Shown here: positions 53,377-63,292 of the stretch, piece after piece
Layout of the letters: each line of letters begins with the position of its first letter
Numbering within the stretch: the first letter of the stretch is position 1
From: an uncultured Pedobacter sp.
GTDB lineage: Bacteria; Bacteroidota; Bacteroidia; Sphingobacteriales; Sphingobacteriaceae
NCBI RefSeq assembly: GCF_946480185.1
Contig: NZ_CAMLIG010000012.1
Location: forward strand, 62,001 to 126,000
Reading direction: 5' to 3'
DNA length: 64,000 bases
Notes under the pieces: model-generated
Databases searched by the model: none
What the model was told of the DNA's origin: nothing
What the model saw: the letters and a program-made list of their open reading frames with translations, nothing else
Position numbers and translations under genes: made by a program

Positions 53377-55524
53377 TTATTTCCCTTTTAAAGCCTCCGC
53401 AACGCCTTGATATGCAGGTTTTCTTACCAATCCTTCTGTCCATAGTCCGATTGGCTCTCCTGGCTTCCAAAAAGATCCTTTAGGACTATCGAAAGGACTC
53501 CATAACGTAATACCATACTGCTGTTTTACCGGAATAATTTCATAGTATTTATCAATAACGTACTTGTACATCTCTTCCTGTGCCAGATAATCAGAAGGAG
53601 TAGCATCCTCGGTCTGCTTAAGGTCTTGAGCCAAACCTAAATCCAGTTCAGAAACTTTAATCATTTTACCGGTAGCGGCCAAAAGTTTAAACATATCCAC
53701 GATTTTTGCCTTGTTGGCCAACGTTGATATGTGCATTTGGGTTCCAATTCCATCTACTTTTGCGCCTTTACTTTCAATGTAATTTGCGTATTCAATTAAA
53801 CCCTTACATTTATCCAGGTTGGTTTCTAATCCATAATCATTGATAAAAAGAAGATCTTTAGGGTTACAATGTTGTCTTGCGATTTTAAATGCCTCCACCC
53901 CAAAATCCTTACCCATATAATCTTGCCAGAAGAAATCATCTGCCGGTAAGTTTAACTGCCCAACGCCCGTCTTAATTTGATACGGATTATTATCATCCAT
54001 AGGTTCATTTACTACATCCCAAGCTTTCACATATTTTTTTGATGTATCAACCATTGCAGAAATGAAACGTGTTAGCTCTGCAGTAATCAAAGATTTCTTC
54101 TCTGCGCTGCTTTTTTCTATTATTTGATCTTGTGTACCTCCGTTTCCTTCTCCGTCAGCAGATAAGCCTCGGGTAGAATTATTACCCCATCCTACCCAAC
54201 CTCCAATACCATTCTCAAAATCACTGGCAGCAATTATGTTAGGCCCTCCGTCTGATAACGTCAGTTTCACATTATCAAGCAACACGGTACCTTTATAATT
54301 ACCATAGCTAAAAAGAAAGCGATTACGATCTGATTTGGTGGTAGTGGTCTTAAGTTCATATTCTTTCCAATCTGTACCTAAAGTAATGCTTCCTAATGAA
54401 TTGGACGAATAATCTGAAGATGACTGCAGTTCTGGAGCAATTACTCCGGGTACAGAACCCTTAGCAACAAATTTAACAGTATACTCTTTTCCATTTTGCA
54501 AGTTTGGGAAATCATAAGCAACCTGCACCTCCCAAGGATTAACAACACTCGGATTTGTGAAAAAGAAAGCATGGCCGGCGTTTCCACTACCCTGCTCATT
54601 ATATTTTTTTAAAGTAATGTTGTCAAAATAATAAGTGGTAGCAGTTTTACCCAAATTAAATGCTATCGTTCCTGCGTCGGCCTGGTCTGCAGTTACGGTG
54701 ATTACTTTTTTGAAATGAGCCCAAGTAGATCCTGTGGTAATATTTCCAAAAAAATCATAGAATTTATATTGGTACGGTACAATGTGTGCCTGAGTTCCAA
54801 AATTAGCATCTGCATCAGATCTTACATCCATAACCAGTTCATATTTTTCACCAACTTTTACTGCCGGACTAAATTTTAAAAATAACTGCGACTCATAGTC
54901 ATTTGCCCTAACTGCGCTGTTTGTTACCTTTAAAGCTCTGCCCGTCCCTCCGAAACCACCGCCTACGGCAGTAAAGGATAACACGGCATTACTGTTAGAC
55001 TCGTAATTTGCATTATCATCTGTTTCAAAATTTTGGCCGGTTACCAAATCCCACGTTGGAACTCTTGCACCGGGGATTATAGTAGGCGCTATTACTTTGT
55101 TTAGATAAAGTGCATTTTGATTATGGTTCCAACAAAGGGTATGTCCATACACCGACATTCCATTAGCTTCCGTTGCTTTAAAGAACTCCATCAGTTTAGT
55201 AAAGTTAAAACTTCCATTATTTTGCACAATGGCTCCGTGTTTCATCTCGTAACCCAAAACCACTTGGTTAAAATTGCTGTTAAAGAGTCGTGTTTTAACA
55301 CTATTACTTAAATAATCGTCTATCGAAATAGAGGTTCCTAGTTTAAAGTCTGGATTCTTTTGAAGATTCAGATAACTTTTTAACGCATCGTAAGCATTTA
55401 TTTTTTCCTGATTTTCAAAAGTAGCGGGCTTATCTACGCTAAACCCTAAGAGCTCGTGTTTTTCACAAGATGACATCAACAATGCAACAGCCAGTGCCAT
55501 GCCTAATTTGTTTAAAGTTTTCAT
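53377..55524 (-). CDS. xyn10A: GH10 endo-1,4-beta-xylanase with inserted CBM modules (lipoprotein)
   Basis: 715 residues, lipobox MSSC (Cys20). The GH10 barrel begins about 43 (DALKSYLNLQ) and includes GYEMKHGAI and GHTLCWNHNQ (127-136). It is then interrupted (about 155-425) by two beta-sandwich modules of the CBM4/9/22 type (GRALKVTNS ... YYFDNITLKK and KGTVLLDNVKLTL). It resumes with WDVVNEP (acid/base Glu507), QMHIS, VSELDLG (nucleophile Glu626) and LWSPFDSPKGSFW. Insertion of tandem CBMs between barrel strands is known for Bacteroides and Prevotella Xyn10A. It is the last gene of the conserved xylan-uptake operon and probably cuts xylan at the cell surface. Confidence 0.95.
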   Translation of the reverse strand: MKTLNKLGMALAVALLMSSCEKHELLGFSVDKPATFENQEKINAYDALKSYLNLQKNPDFKLGTSISIDDYLSNSVKTRLFNSNFNQVVLGYEMKHGAIVQNNGSFNFTKLMEFFKATEANGMSVYGHTLCWNHNQNALYLNKVIAPTIIPGARVPTWDLVTGQNFETDDNANYESNSNAVLSFTAVGGGFGGTGRALKVTNSAVRANDYESQLFLKFSPAVKVGEKYELVMDVRSDADANFGTQAHIVPYQYKFYDFFGNITTGSTWAHFKKVITVTADQADAGTIAFNLGKTATTYYFDNITLKKYNEQGSGNAGHAFFFTNPSVVNPWEVQVAYDFPNLQNGKEYTVKFVAKGSVPGVIAPELQSSSDYSSNSLGSITLGTDWKEYELKTTTTKSDRNRFLFSYGNYKGTVLLDNVKLTLSDGGPNIIAASDFENGIGGWVGWGNNSTRGLSADGEGNGGTQDQIIEKSSAEKKSLITAELTRFISAMVDTSKKYVKAWDVVNEPMDDNNPYQIKTGVGQLNLPADDFFWQDYMGKDFGVEAFKIARQHCNPKDLLFINDYGLETNLDKCKGLIEYANYIESKGAKVDGIGTQMHISTLANKAKIVDMFKLLAATGKMIKVSELDLGLAQDLKQTEDATPSDYLAQEEMYKYVIDKYYEIIPVKQQYGITLWSPFDSPKGSFWKPGEPIGLWTEGLVRKPAYQGVAEALKGK

Positions 55525-55549
55525 CGTATTTTATCTCTAATTTTAAAAA

Positions 55550-56521
55550 TTATTTTGTTACCGAAAAAGTTTCTATAGCCACCCCCCGATCACGCATGAC
55601 CAACGTGTCTGTCGATGTGAATGTTCTATCTGTTAACTCCACTTTATAATTTAGATAGAGAGCGTCTCTATCCTTGTTTCCCCAGCTGTTTTTTTCGCCC
55701 TTTTTAATAAACTTCCCTGTACCTGTAGCGGTAATTCCATTTGTGTTACTGTTAATTGAGCAGTTACCAGCATCGTCAAACGTTAAAATCAAAGAGCAAT
55801 TAACTAAAACGCCTCCGTCTACCCTTAAGCCTACTGGAAATTCTGTTTGGTTTAAAGATTTGGTATTAAGTTTATTTACTTCATCTTTTTCTACATATTG
55901 CTGATGTCTAAAAACAGTTTGATTCATGGTATTAGCACCTTTTCCAACCACGATATCTTTACCATGTCTTAAGTAATTGCCAGTCCAGGGGTTAATATAT
56001 TTTATAGCGTACAAAGTATAATCCTTGGTTGAAAGTATAGAATCTGCCTGTTGAACACCGGTCATTTTTAAAGGGATAACGTAGGTTGTTTTGACCGATA
56101 GTGGATCTTGAAAGAAAGCATCGGTTAGCTGAACTTCAACACCCCCAATGATTTTACCTTTCGGGATTACAATCTTACTAGCACTTAAATTATAATAGTT
56201 TGCGGGCATTGGAAGTACGTTCCCACTATTTGGAAAAGTGTAGGACAGCCCTTGCGTTAGTGAATTATCAACCACAAAATCAATAGTAACATCACTTTTG
56301 TTTGAATATACCCCACCGGTGGTTGCCATTATCTGGCATCGGCCCAAGTTATCTAAACTAGTATCAAAAACGTCTTCGCCTTGCGTAATGGTTCTAACCG
56401 GCGACTGATATGCAAAATAAACTGATTTTGTTTTATAGTCAGGGAAATTCCACTCGCTGTTTTTACATGAGCTAACTAGTGCTGTTAGTACTAGTAATAT
56501 GTTTGCTATTTTTTTAATCAT
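55550..56521 (-). CDS. xusE: XusE-like surface lipoprotein (DUF1735/DUF4361 type)
   Basis: 323 residues with lipobox VSSC (Cys19). An N-terminal DUF1735-like Ig domain (YKTKSVYFAYQSPVRTITQGEDVFDTSLDNLG) is followed by a beta-rich C-terminal part. Its place between a susD and the GH10 gene is exactly that of xusE in Bacteroidota xylan loci. It probably binds xylan chains at the surface; no catalytic motif is visible. Spacing to xyn10A is 25 bases. Confidence 0.85.
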   Translation of the reverse strand: MIKKIANILLVLTALVSSCKNSEWNFPDYKTKSVYFAYQSPVRTITQGEDVFDTSLDNLGRCQIMATTGGVYSNKSDVTIDFVVDNSLTQGLSYTFPNSGNVLPMPANYYNLSASKIVIPKGKIIGGVEVQLTDAFFQDPLSVKTTYVIPLKMTGVQQADSILSTKDYTLYAIKYINPWTGNYLRHGKDIVVGKGANTMNQTVFRHQQYVEKDEVNKLNTKSLNQTEFPVGLRVDGGVLVNCSLILTFDDAGNCSINSNTNGITATGTGKFIKKGEKNSWGNKDRDALYLNYKVELTDRTFTSTDTLVMRDRGVAIETFSVTK

Positions 56522-56571
56522 TTTCTTTCTTATTTAATAGACTTTTAATTTATCTACTGTTACAATTGCCT

Positions 56572-58338
56572 TTACCAACCGGTATTCTGTTTTAATGCAC
56601 TGTATTTTAAAATTTCACTGTAAGGAACCGGGCCAAACCGCATATAATCCTGATAGTTTCTTTTTTCAACATCAATGACATCGTAAGTATTGTTACTTAT
56701 TTTTATTCCCTTTGCAGTAGCTGTTAAGTCCTCGTTCCATCTGCGCAAATCCCAAAACCTAAAACCTTCAAAACATAGCTCTAATCTGCGTTCATTCCTA
56801 ATAAGTTGCCTCATCAACGTCTTATCAGTTTTAATTGATTCTAAATATGCATCTCCATTACCTGCTCCTACGCCTGCTCGGGCTCGTATTGCTTTAATTA
56901 CATCGTAAGCAGAGTATGAAGCGTTTAGTGCTGTACCTGTTGGGCCGTAGGCTTCGTTTGCGGCTTCTGCATAAATCAAGTAAATTTCTGTGTACCTAAT
57001 GTGAGGTTTATAGTGCTTTTGATTATTAATAGAAGAAGAGTTGCGGCTAACATCTTCGCGTAACAATTTTCGCATGTAGTATCCGGTTCGTGTCGAGGTA
57101 GCCACTTTATTTAATCCGTCATCTGTTGGGGCGTCTAAGCTTGTATTTATTACAGAGCTCGTAGGTCCCTCGGTGCTGCCATTAATTACAATATACTTTG
57201 TCAACCGCGGATCTCGGTTGCTATAAGGCATTGCAGGGTTATAACCACTTTGTGCAGTATTAGAGATAGGATAGCCGTTTGCCATCGGAAAGGCATCTAC
57301 CAGGTTTTGAGTTGGATTAATTTTTCCCTGACCAAACAAGCTAGGCGGGTAGTTCGCTGCTTCCAAATCACTGTTAGAGTTTACGTCTGTTCGCCATAAA
57401 ATTTCAGATGGTAAACTTCCGGATCCCAGCGCATCAATTTCCGCTCTGTTATCATACCAGGTGAGGCCATTTTGATCGATGCCTGCTAGCCCGCCATGAA
57501 GATTAAGCACATTTGCAGCGTAAGTAGCCACATTATTCCACGTGGTAGTGGTGCTACCGGCGGCATACGCCGGGCTTGCAGCTAATAGTGCTGCTTTTGC
57601 TCTTATTGCTTTTGCTATTCTGCCTGTCATTAACAGTTTGAATAAGCGGCCAAAAACTCTATTGTATTTTTCGATAGTAACGCCGGCATATTTGGCTGGT
57701 ATATCGGCGTTGGCGCTGATATCGGTATAATCTAAAGGTAGCAGCGCCTCTGCGGTATCTAAATCACTGTATATCTGCTTCATACAGTCATCAAATTTTG
57801 CTCTGGGAACATTAAAATCCGAAGTAGGACTCTCAGGCTTTAACAATATTGGGAAACCAAGTAATTCTCCACCCGAAAAACCGGCATGTGCCTGAAGCAA
57901 GCTAAACATTAAGTAAGCTCTTAAACCATGAGCCTCACCTTTGAGCCTATCACTAAACATGGTATTTAACGATGGGTCTTTACTGTCCCAGGTTACTTTA
58001 TCCGCTTCGTTTAAAAAAGTATTGACGTATTGGATACCCGCCCGAGCACCGGTCCACTGATCAAAAGGGTTAAAGTTAGCAGTCCATTGTCCTGTGGCTA
58101 CACGTCTGTAATTATCAGTGGTTTCATTGGTTACTGCATCGTCAGTGGCTACATCAGTAAAATTCCAAAAGTTTGTTGGGATTCTTGTATAACCGTTCAT
58201 TAAAAGGCCTTGGGCTAAACCCGGCTCGGTATATATGTCATTAAAATCTCCATTGTTAACGAGCGCAGGTTCAGCAAATTTCTCGCAACTAAATAATGTG
58301 AAACCTACGAAAGTAAGTAGTATTGAAAGTTTTTTCAT
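56572..58338 (-). CDS. xusD: SusD-family xylo-oligosaccharide-binding lipoprotein (XusD position)
   Basis: The start at 58338 (MKKLSILLTFVGFTLFSC) puts a lipobox at Cys18; four codons upstream is another ATG. About 588 residues. SusD features: YIKLIY-type TPR motif (RYTEIYLIYAEAANEAYG), VIKAIRARAG, and LIRNERRLELCFEGFRFWDLRRW near the C-terminus. It partners the transporter encoded 23 bases upstream. It belongs to the second of two tandem SusC/SusD pairs. Confidence 0.94.
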   Translation of the reverse strand: MKKLSILLTFVGFTLFSCEKFAEPALVNNGDFNDIYTEPGLAQGLLMNGYTRIPTNFWNFTDVATDDAVTNETTDNYRRVATGQWTANFNPFDQWTGARAGIQYVNTFLNEADKVTWDSKDPSLNTMFSDRLKGEAHGLRAYLMFSLLQAHAGFSGGELLGFPILLKPESPTSDFNVPRAKFDDCMKQIYSDLDTAEALLPLDYTDISANADIPAKYAGVTIEKYNRVFGRLFKLLMTGRIAKAIRAKAALLAASPAYAAGSTTTTWNNVATYAANVLNLHGGLAGIDQNGLTWYDNRAEIDALGSGSLPSEILWRTDVNSNSDLEAANYPPSLFGQGKINPTQNLVDAFPMANGYPISNTAQSGYNPAMPYSNRDPRLTKYIVINGSTEGPTSSVINTSLDAPTDDGLNKVATSTRTGYYMRKLLREDVSRNSSSINNQKHYKPHIRYTEIYLIYAEAANEAYGPTGTALNASYSAYDVIKAIRARAGVGAGNGDAYLESIKTDKTLMRQLIRNERRLELCFEGFRFWDLRRWNEDLTATAKGIKISNNTYDVIDVEKRNYQDYMRFGPVPYSEILKYSALKQNTGW

Positions 58339-58361
58339 GTTATTTAACATTTGTGGTGTTT

Positions 58362-61361
58362 TTAAAATGATGCCTTAACGCCTAAATTGTATAACCTAGT
58401 TTGCGGAACTCCGCCAACGTTGAGCGCCAACATTTCTCTCTCTTTTGCAAAAGTTAACAGATTAAACCCGGTAACATATATCCCCAGCTCTTTAAAAAGT
58501 TTACTCTTAAGAATTTTGGAGGATATATTGTAGGATACCTGAATTTTTGATAAGTCGAATCTATCGGTACTATATAACCAGAAATCAGAGTTTCTAAAAT
58601 TGTTGTCTCCGCTCAAAGTTGTTAACCTTGGGAAGGTAGCGGTGGTTTTAGTTTGCTCTGTCCACCGGTTACGTACTTCAACCGAATATTTATCTTCGCC
58701 GTTTACCCAATAGTAGTTACTTCCCTTAATGCCCGAAGCGCCAAAGCGACCAGTAGCTAACGCAAAAACGGTAAAGTTTTTCCATTTTGCAGTTAAATTT
58801 AGCCCTAGCGTGAATGGCGAGCCATCCCAGCCTCCTTTTCCGAGGTATACTTGATCCTGGTCGTTTATTGTTCCGTCATTATTAATATCCTTATACTTAA
58901 TATCACCGGCACTTACTGTACCAAATGCCGGCTTTGGCAATCCATCGCCATTGTTGGCCGCCTCTGCTTCAGATGCATCCATGTAGAAACCATCGCTTTT
59001 CAACCCCCAAATACCATCCAAAGCCTTACCTTGGGTTAATTGGTAGTCGTTTGCTACACTCTCCGCTCTCTTAATAGCCTTTGTGTTGTAGTAGGTGGCA
59101 GAGGCGCCAAAAATCCAATTAACTTCTCCTATTTGTTTGTTGAAATTTAAATAAAAATCTACTCCTTGCCGTTGATCCTCGTTGTAGTTTACATACGGAA
59201 TAAAGGAAGAATTTGGATATCCGGTTGAGAAGTAGCTTGGATATAGTACATTACTTTGAACGATATTTCCAACCATATTGCTCCGGAAAAAGTTTGCACC
59301 GAAGCTCAAGGCGTTTTTAAACATTTGACCTTCTATTCCGAAAGTAAACTCTTCTCTCTTAGCCATTTTTAAGTTAGGGTTTACTCCTCTCCTAGAATCT
59401 GTGGTCCGTACTAAAACCCCATCATTCCAAGAAAACCATGTCCCGTCGGTTTGTGTATAAATTCCCTGATACAGAAAATAATCATTAATATCTAAATCTG
59501 TATACAATATCCCGCCGGATGCAGACAATTTTAGCCTATTTATGAAAGATATATTTTTAAAAAAAGGTTCTTCACTGATCATCCATCCTAAAGAGCCGGC
59601 TGGAGAAAATTCCGTTCGGTTACTTCCAGCCAATTTTGGTGAATACACCAAAGCTCCGGTAAGTTCTGCAAAATATTTTCTGTTAAAATCATAACCTAGC
59701 TGCAAACCAGAGTTAGAATTTGTTGTTTTTTGATAAACCTCTGAAAATGTTTGCTGAAAACCATTTGCAAGAAGTATAGCTGAAATATGGTGAGCATCGT
59801 TTACAGTAGTGTTATAGTTCAATTGGCCTGAAAGAGAAATGGTTTGGCGGTAATCACTTGCCGATACATTTTGATTTCCGGATTTAGTATCCTGTCCAAA
59901 CTTGGTTAAACTGCCAATCAAATATTTTCCTGAGTAAGTTGTCCAGTTGGGTTGATAGGTGGCGTAACCATTATTATATCCTTGATTGTAAGTGCTGTAA
60001 AAATCAATCCCCAGATTTGTGTTGAATGATAAGCCCTTTAATAAACCCTTTAAATCGCCATCTATACCGGTGGTAAATTGAAATTGCCTGCTTACATTCT
60101 TGTTTTTACCGCCTACGTAAATTGTTGCAAAAGGGTTTGTTTGATCAAAAGGGGTACCGCCTAATAAATACTTTCCATCTACAATGTTGCCACTACTTTT
60201 AACATAGTTTAAACTAGCTTCATCACCAGGTTCAATCAAGTTAATAGGAATTAATGGTGTAAACCGGTTAGGTCTTATTGAGGCTGCACTGCCCCAGTAA
60301 TCGGTATTTACGCCGTTTTGATTAAAAAATACGGCACTGGCATCAACCCTTGCATTGATGCCTTTGGTTATTTTCATATCCACATTTCCCCGAATATTGA
60401 AACGGTCTGCGGTATTGCCTTTTCCTTCTCCAAAATTTAATAAAGAACCAGTAGAATTAAAGCCAACATTTGTATAATATTTGGCTTTTTGATTACCTCC
60501 TGAAATTTCGGTAATTAAATCATATCGGGCGAAACTATTTTTAATATAGTCTGAAGAATAGAAATCAAGATTCGGAAAACGGTATGGGTTTGTACCAATA
60601 GAGGACTGGTAAATTTCATCCGCAGTATAACTGGCCGGTAAACCGTCGTTCTGCCGAGCTTCATTATACAGCGTCATGTATTCTGCTGACCCGAGGTAAG
60701 AAGGAAATCCTTTAGGTGTATTTAATCCGGCGTTTGCCCTAACTTTAATACTCTGCTGCTCATTACCACCTCTTTTTGTTTGAACAAGTATAACGCCTTT
60801 TGCTCCTCTGCTGCCGTAAAGGGCTATTGCAGAAGCGCTTTTGAGAAAGCTAACCTGGGCAATTTCTGATACGTTGATAGTTGATATATCCCTTGGTACA
60901 CCATCCACAAGTACCAGCGAACTATTCATACCCCAAAGATTGTTACCATTATAGCCAGAAGCAAATGCTTCTAGGCCTTCTAAGCCTTGTATGGAGTAAT
61001 TTTTTTCAAAAAGCTGTGCCACGTCAACGTTTGATACTCCAATTGGAAGTCTGTCTCGCTCGACAGATTTGAACGCCACCGGAGCAAGAATGGTGTCGGT
61101 ATTATAAGAACTTTTTGTAGTATCTATAACACTTATAGTTATCTTGTTACCTACTGATTTAATCTTCTTGTCTGCTTGCGCATTACTAACAGAAAGGGAC
61201 TTAGATTTAACATTGTTTAGTGAGCCTTCACCCCCCGTATTATTACCGCTTTTAAAAATCGGTAACTTTTTTAAAATAATGGATTCACGAGCGCTTGCAA
61301 CCCTTAAATTTATGGTAAGAAGGATGCATATCACCACTATTATTTTTGATTGTTTCATCAT
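58362..61361 (-). CDS. xusC: SusC-family TonB-dependent transporter (XusC position)
   Basis: 999 residues, signal peptide ending RVASA. Unlike the transporter at 3833-6883 it lacks a clear carboxypeptidase-D-like domain; about 75 low-complexity residues precede the plug (VAQLFEKNYSIQGLEGL, LVLVDGVPRD, AIALYGSRGAKGVILVQTK). The barrel follows and ends LYNLGVKASF. It imports xylo-oligosaccharides with the SusD encoded next. It lies 34 bases after the upstream susD stop, in a continuous operon. Confidence 0.94.
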   Translation of the reverse strand: MMKQSKIIVVICILLTINLRVASARESIILKKLPIFKSGNNTGGEGSLNNVKSKSLSVSNAQADKKIKSVGNKITISVIDTTKSSYNTDTILAPVAFKSVERDRLPIGVSNVDVAQLFEKNYSIQGLEGLEAFASGYNGNNLWGMNSSLVLVDGVPRDISTINVSEIAQVSFLKSASAIALYGSRGAKGVILVQTKRGGNEQQSIKVRANAGLNTPKGFPSYLGSAEYMTLYNEARQNDGLPASYTADEIYQSSIGTNPYRFPNLDFYSSDYIKNSFARYDLITEISGGNQKAKYYTNVGFNSTGSLLNFGEGKGNTADRFNIRGNVDMKITKGINARVDASAVFFNQNGVNTDYWGSAASIRPNRFTPLIPINLIEPGDEASLNYVKSSGNIVDGKYLLGGTPFDQTNPFATIYVGGKNKNVSRQFQFTTGIDGDLKGLLKGLSFNTNLGIDFYSTYNQGYNNGYATYQPNWTTYSGKYLIGSLTKFGQDTKSGNQNVSASDYRQTISLSGQLNYNTTVNDAHHISAILLANGFQQTFSEVYQKTTNSNSGLQLGYDFNRKYFAELTGALVYSPKLAGSNRTEFSPAGSLGWMISEEPFFKNISFINRLKLSASGGILYTDLDINDYFLYQGIYTQTDGTWFSWNDGVLVRTTDSRRGVNPNLKMAKREEFTFGIEGQMFKNALSFGANFFRSNMVGNIVQSNVLYPSYFSTGYPNSSFIPYVNYNEDQRQGVDFYLNFNKQIGEVNWIFGASATYYNTKAIKRAESVANDYQLTQGKALDGIWGLKSDGFYMDASEAEAANNGDGLPKPAFGTVSAGDIKYKDINNDGTINDQDQVYLGKGGWDGSPFTLGLNLTAKWKNFTVFALATGRFGASGIKGSNYYWVNGEDKYSVEVRNRWTEQTKTTATFPRLTTLSGDNNFRNSDFWLYSTDRFDLSKIQVSYNISSKILKSKLFKELGIYVTGFNLLTFAKEREMLALNVGGVPQTRLYNLGVKASF

Positions 61362-61395
61362 TTTTTCTTTTTTATAAGATTTCTACATCATTAAA

Positions 61396-63282
61396 TTACC
61401 AACCCGGATTTTGAAAGAACTCTTTAGAGATATTTACGTCGGCTCTTTTTAAAGGCAACCAATAATGTTTGGCAGTGAACGGACGCTGTACTATAATTTT
61501 TTCTCTAAAATTGGCAACTTTATTTAGTGAGGGGTCAACGGTTGTGTTTAACGGTTCTGCTCGGTCAAATTCAGCTGCTGTTTTTAAGGTGTAGGGTAAT
61601 TCAGTCATTAACAACCACCTCCTTAAATCAGTAAAGCGATGACCTTCGAAAGCTAGTTCCACAGCTCTTTCTCGTCTTACTTCGCCCATAAACTGGTCGG
61701 CAGACGAAAGAAACTTAGTAGCTACGTGACCCACGCCTGCCCTATCCCTTAGTATATTAATTGCATCTTCAGCAGATTTACTGTAATCTGGGTCTTTAGC
61801 GGTGGCCGACTGATAGCCGGCGGTAACTGCTTCGGCATACATTAAATAGATATCAGCCAAGCGCATGTACGGCACTTTAATATTTAAATTATTGCCGTAG
61901 CTATAACCTTGGTCAAATCTGTTTGAGGTACGCGGTGTAAACTTATAAAGCAGATAACCAGTTCTACTACCAGTACGGTCATCTCTGTATCCGCCTCCAG
62001 TATACAAGCTTGCATAGCGAAACTTTTCGTCATCAGTAGGCATTGTTGTTTCTACAATTTTTTGTCCGTCAAAAGCGATATCATTGTAAAATCTCGGATC
62101 ACGATCTTTCCATGGATATTGAGGGTCGTATCCAGATTCAGGATCTGCAGTGGTAGGATCCTTAATTGGCATTCCGTTTTTCATTCCGTAGTAATCTATG
62201 TAATTAGCCGTAGGCGAGAAAACCACATTTGTACCTTCTATTACAGCTGGAGAATATTGTTTTGCAGTTCCATAAGTTGATGAATGCGCACCCCAATATG
62301 GACCCCTAAAAATAGCTTCTGTCCCACCTGGGATAGCCCAATTTTGACCAGAAGTGTAGAAATTGGTATGATATTGCTCAAAAGGAATTAATTTGTACGG
62401 CGCCTGGCCACTTTCGCACAATTTAAGCAGCTCAGCAAATTCACTTGCTGCTTTTTTTGCAAGTTCAGTATCGTAAGTTTTTGCTCCTCCAGCACCATTT
62501 TTCATTAATGGACTTGCAGCAAATAAATCATTTTTACCAAGGTAACCCAAGGCCATTATTTTATTAATTCTTAACTGGTTTTTGCCTAAGGTTCTTTTAC
62601 CCGCAGTAGTATTATCCCAGTTGATAGGCAACAAATCGGCAGCTTCTCTAAGATCTTTAGAAGCTTTCGCGGCGCATTCCTGATAGCTTAGGCGGCCAAG
62701 TTTAAATTCAGCATCGGCAGGTAAAACAGTATCTACGTAGGGTAATCCTCCAAAATACTGCATCAACATAAAATGAAACCATCCCCTAAAAAAAAGTAGC
62801 TGTCCTTTGATCAAATCTTTTTCTTCTTGGGTTGCATCAACCATTAAATCCAAATTTGCAAGTCCCAGATTTGCCTTTCTGATACCGTACCAAGCTAAAG
62901 GGTAAAGACCTTTAGTCATCCGGTCGTTATTCGTATTCGCTTCATACGCATCCATCCAACCACAACCGTAACCATCAAACTGTCTTTGCCAACCATAAAA
63001 ATCACCCTTATCAATTTTGCAAACGAGATGAAAATCAAGAGAAGTACTTTGAACTTCTTCTTCGCCCCAGTTCCAGCTATTAGAGTACCATCTGTTGGTA
63101 AAATCGGGTATGCAGTTGTAAAGTTCTTCTGTATAACCTTGAAAATTTGTAAAATCTTTAAATGCGGTAGTTGATGATACGCTAGATTCGGGCGATTTCT
63201 CCAAATATTTTTTACAAGAGCTTAGTGCAATTGCGACTACACAAAACATAGCCATATACAATTTTTTCATATATTTTTTCAT
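61396..63282 (-). CDS. xusB: SusD-family xylo-oligosaccharide-binding lipoprotein (XusB position)
   Basis: The start at ATG 63282 (MKKYMKKLYMAMFCVVAIALSSC) gives a lipobox at Cys23; the TTG three codons earlier is less likely. About 628 residues. Motifs include FLEKSP-like LEKSPESSVSSTTAF, YMRLADIYLMYAEAV, ILRDRAGVG and VRRERAVELAFEGHRFTDLRRW, ending in the common FFQNPGW. It partners the partial transporter upstream (10-base gap). In characterised loci XusB is a main xylan binder. Confidence 0.94.
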   Translation of the reverse strand: MKKYMKKLYMAMFCVVAIALSSCKKYLEKSPESSVSSTTAFKDFTNFQGYTEELYNCIPDFTNRWYSNSWNWGEEEVQSTSLDFHLVCKIDKGDFYGWQRQFDGYGCGWMDAYEANTNNDRMTKGLYPLAWYGIRKANLGLANLDLMVDATQEEKDLIKGQLLFFRGWFHFMLMQYFGGLPYVDTVLPADAEFKLGRLSYQECAAKASKDLREAADLLPINWDNTTAGKRTLGKNQLRINKIMALGYLGKNDLFAASPLMKNGAGGAKTYDTELAKKAASEFAELLKLCESGQAPYKLIPFEQYHTNFYTSGQNWAIPGGTEAIFRGPYWGAHSSTYGTAKQYSPAVIEGTNVVFSPTANYIDYYGMKNGMPIKDPTTADPESGYDPQYPWKDRDPRFYNDIAFDGQKIVETTMPTDDEKFRYASLYTGGGYRDDRTGSRTGYLLYKFTPRTSNRFDQGYSYGNNLNIKVPYMRLADIYLMYAEAVTAGYQSATAKDPDYSKSAEDAINILRDRAGVGHVATKFLSSADQFMGEVRRERAVELAFEGHRFTDLRRWLLMTELPYTLKTAAEFDRAEPLNTTVDPSLNKVANFREKIIVQRPFTAKHYWLPLKRADVNISKEFFQNPGW

Positions 63283-63292
63283 GATATTCAAG